Shown: positions 63,806 to 64,000 of the stretch, one piece after another
Layout of the letters: every line of letters begins with the position of its first letter
How positions within the stretch are numbered: position 1 is the stretch's first letter
NCBI RefSeq assembly: GCF_027587175.1
Contig: NZ_JAPCID010000013.1
Location: 62,001 to 126,000, forward strand
Direction of reading: 5' to 3'
DNA length: 64,000 nucleotides
Origin: Solirubrobacter deserti
Lineage (GTDB): Bacteria > Actinomycetota > Thermoleophilia > Solirubrobacterales > Solirubrobacteraceae
Translations under genes and position numbers: made by a program
Notes under the pieces: generated by a model
The model's input: the letters and a program-made list of their open reading frames with translations, nothing else
The model's database searches: none
Told to the model about the DNA's origin: nothing

Positions 63806-63966
63806 GGTTCGCTGAGGAATGGGCGGTGCGTCTGATGTGGTGCAGGCGCCCGTGCCTCGGGCCGCCCGCGACAAGCGTGGCGTGCCTCTGGCACGTGAGC
63901 GTCGTGGGTGGCGCGAGGTGCCGCGGATGTGCCGCAGCAGGCGTGCCGGTATTCCTCAGCGGACCC
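63805..63966 (+). ncRNA. Candidate structured RNA closed by a 16-bp stem
   Basis: GGGTTCGCTGAGGAAT (63805-63820) pairs over 16 bases with ATTCCTCAGCGGACCC (63951-63966), with one U-G wobble that works only on the plus strand. Inside are further hairpins: GCCCG/CGGGC with a 5-base loop, CGTGCC/GGCACG with a TCT loop flanked by CGAC/GTCG, and GCGG/CCGC. It starts at the mnmA stop and no protein frame is convincing. It matches none of tmRNA, SRP RNA or RNase P RNA as I know them; a 6S-like or riboswitch identity is open. Confidence 0.5.
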
Positions 63967-64000
63967 GGGCGAGGTGCCACGCGGCGACGCTGGCCGCGTC

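Noticed and set aside
63805-63966. Known RNA such as tmRNA, SRP RNA or RNase P RNA
   Set aside because: The conserved tag/TTCGA ends, the GGUCAGGUCCGGAAGG loop and the RNase P core sequences are absent.

Overview
The window is a stretch of actinobacterial chromosome with very high G+C (42 of 60 bases are G/C in 60301-60360, for example). Several features suggest a Thermoleophilia/Solirubrobacterales-type soil actinobacterium. These are the fused F420 gene fbiC, the many 4-base ATGA/GTGA overlaps, the frequent GTG starts, the secreted proteins with Lys-rich C-terminal tails, and the unusually many sensory genes. The lineage is inferred from gene content; no 16S gene is present.

Region by region. 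1-6592: the end of a DUF2795 gene, a frameshifted GH65 phosphorylase/hydrolase, the F420 gene fbiC, a PaiB-like flavin protein and an MFS carrier. 6770-12981: a tight light-signalling operon of histidine kinase, heme oxygenase, bacteriophytochrome, single-domain response regulator and REC-GAF-SpoIIE phosphatase. 12995-17128: small hypothetical and membrane genes, a secreted M15-like peptidase, and a TetR/DUF4260 pair with a clear palindromic operator. 17183-28668 (minus): a giant secreted beta-helix/metzincin protein preceded by a regulator, a cupin, a CHASE2-HD-GYP c-di-GMP phosphodiesterase and a propeller-FecR protein. 28744-44843: a large LuxR-type ATPase regulator, MFS efflux, two ECF sigma factors, several secreted proteins of unknown role, and a protein with an eCIS-effector-like N-terminus.

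45171-53985 is the most interesting part. A genomic island of about 8.8 kb lies between a 19-bp repeat of the tRNA-Met gene and the tRNA gene itself. It carries a tyrosine integrase, an excisionase-like HTH protein and a MobF relaxase-helicase with palindromes upstream that could be an oriT. Its cargo is a two-gene operon: a Shedu (DUF4263) nuclease followed by a TIR-STAND-TPR protein. I read it as a mobilizable element carrying an antiphage module in which a known nuclease is paired with a probable TIR NAD-consuming sensor.

54017-64000: housekeeping DNA. It holds a MarR-controlled MFS exporter, a sarcosine-oxidase-gamma-like gene, formiminotransferase, a metallo-beta-lactamase-fold hydrolase, hisS, aspS, a membrane-anchored thioredoxin-like protein, and an MnmA with a fused IscU/NifU-like domain lacking one cluster-ligand Cys. 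The window ends in a 162-nt segment closed by a 16-bp stem, probably a structured RNA.
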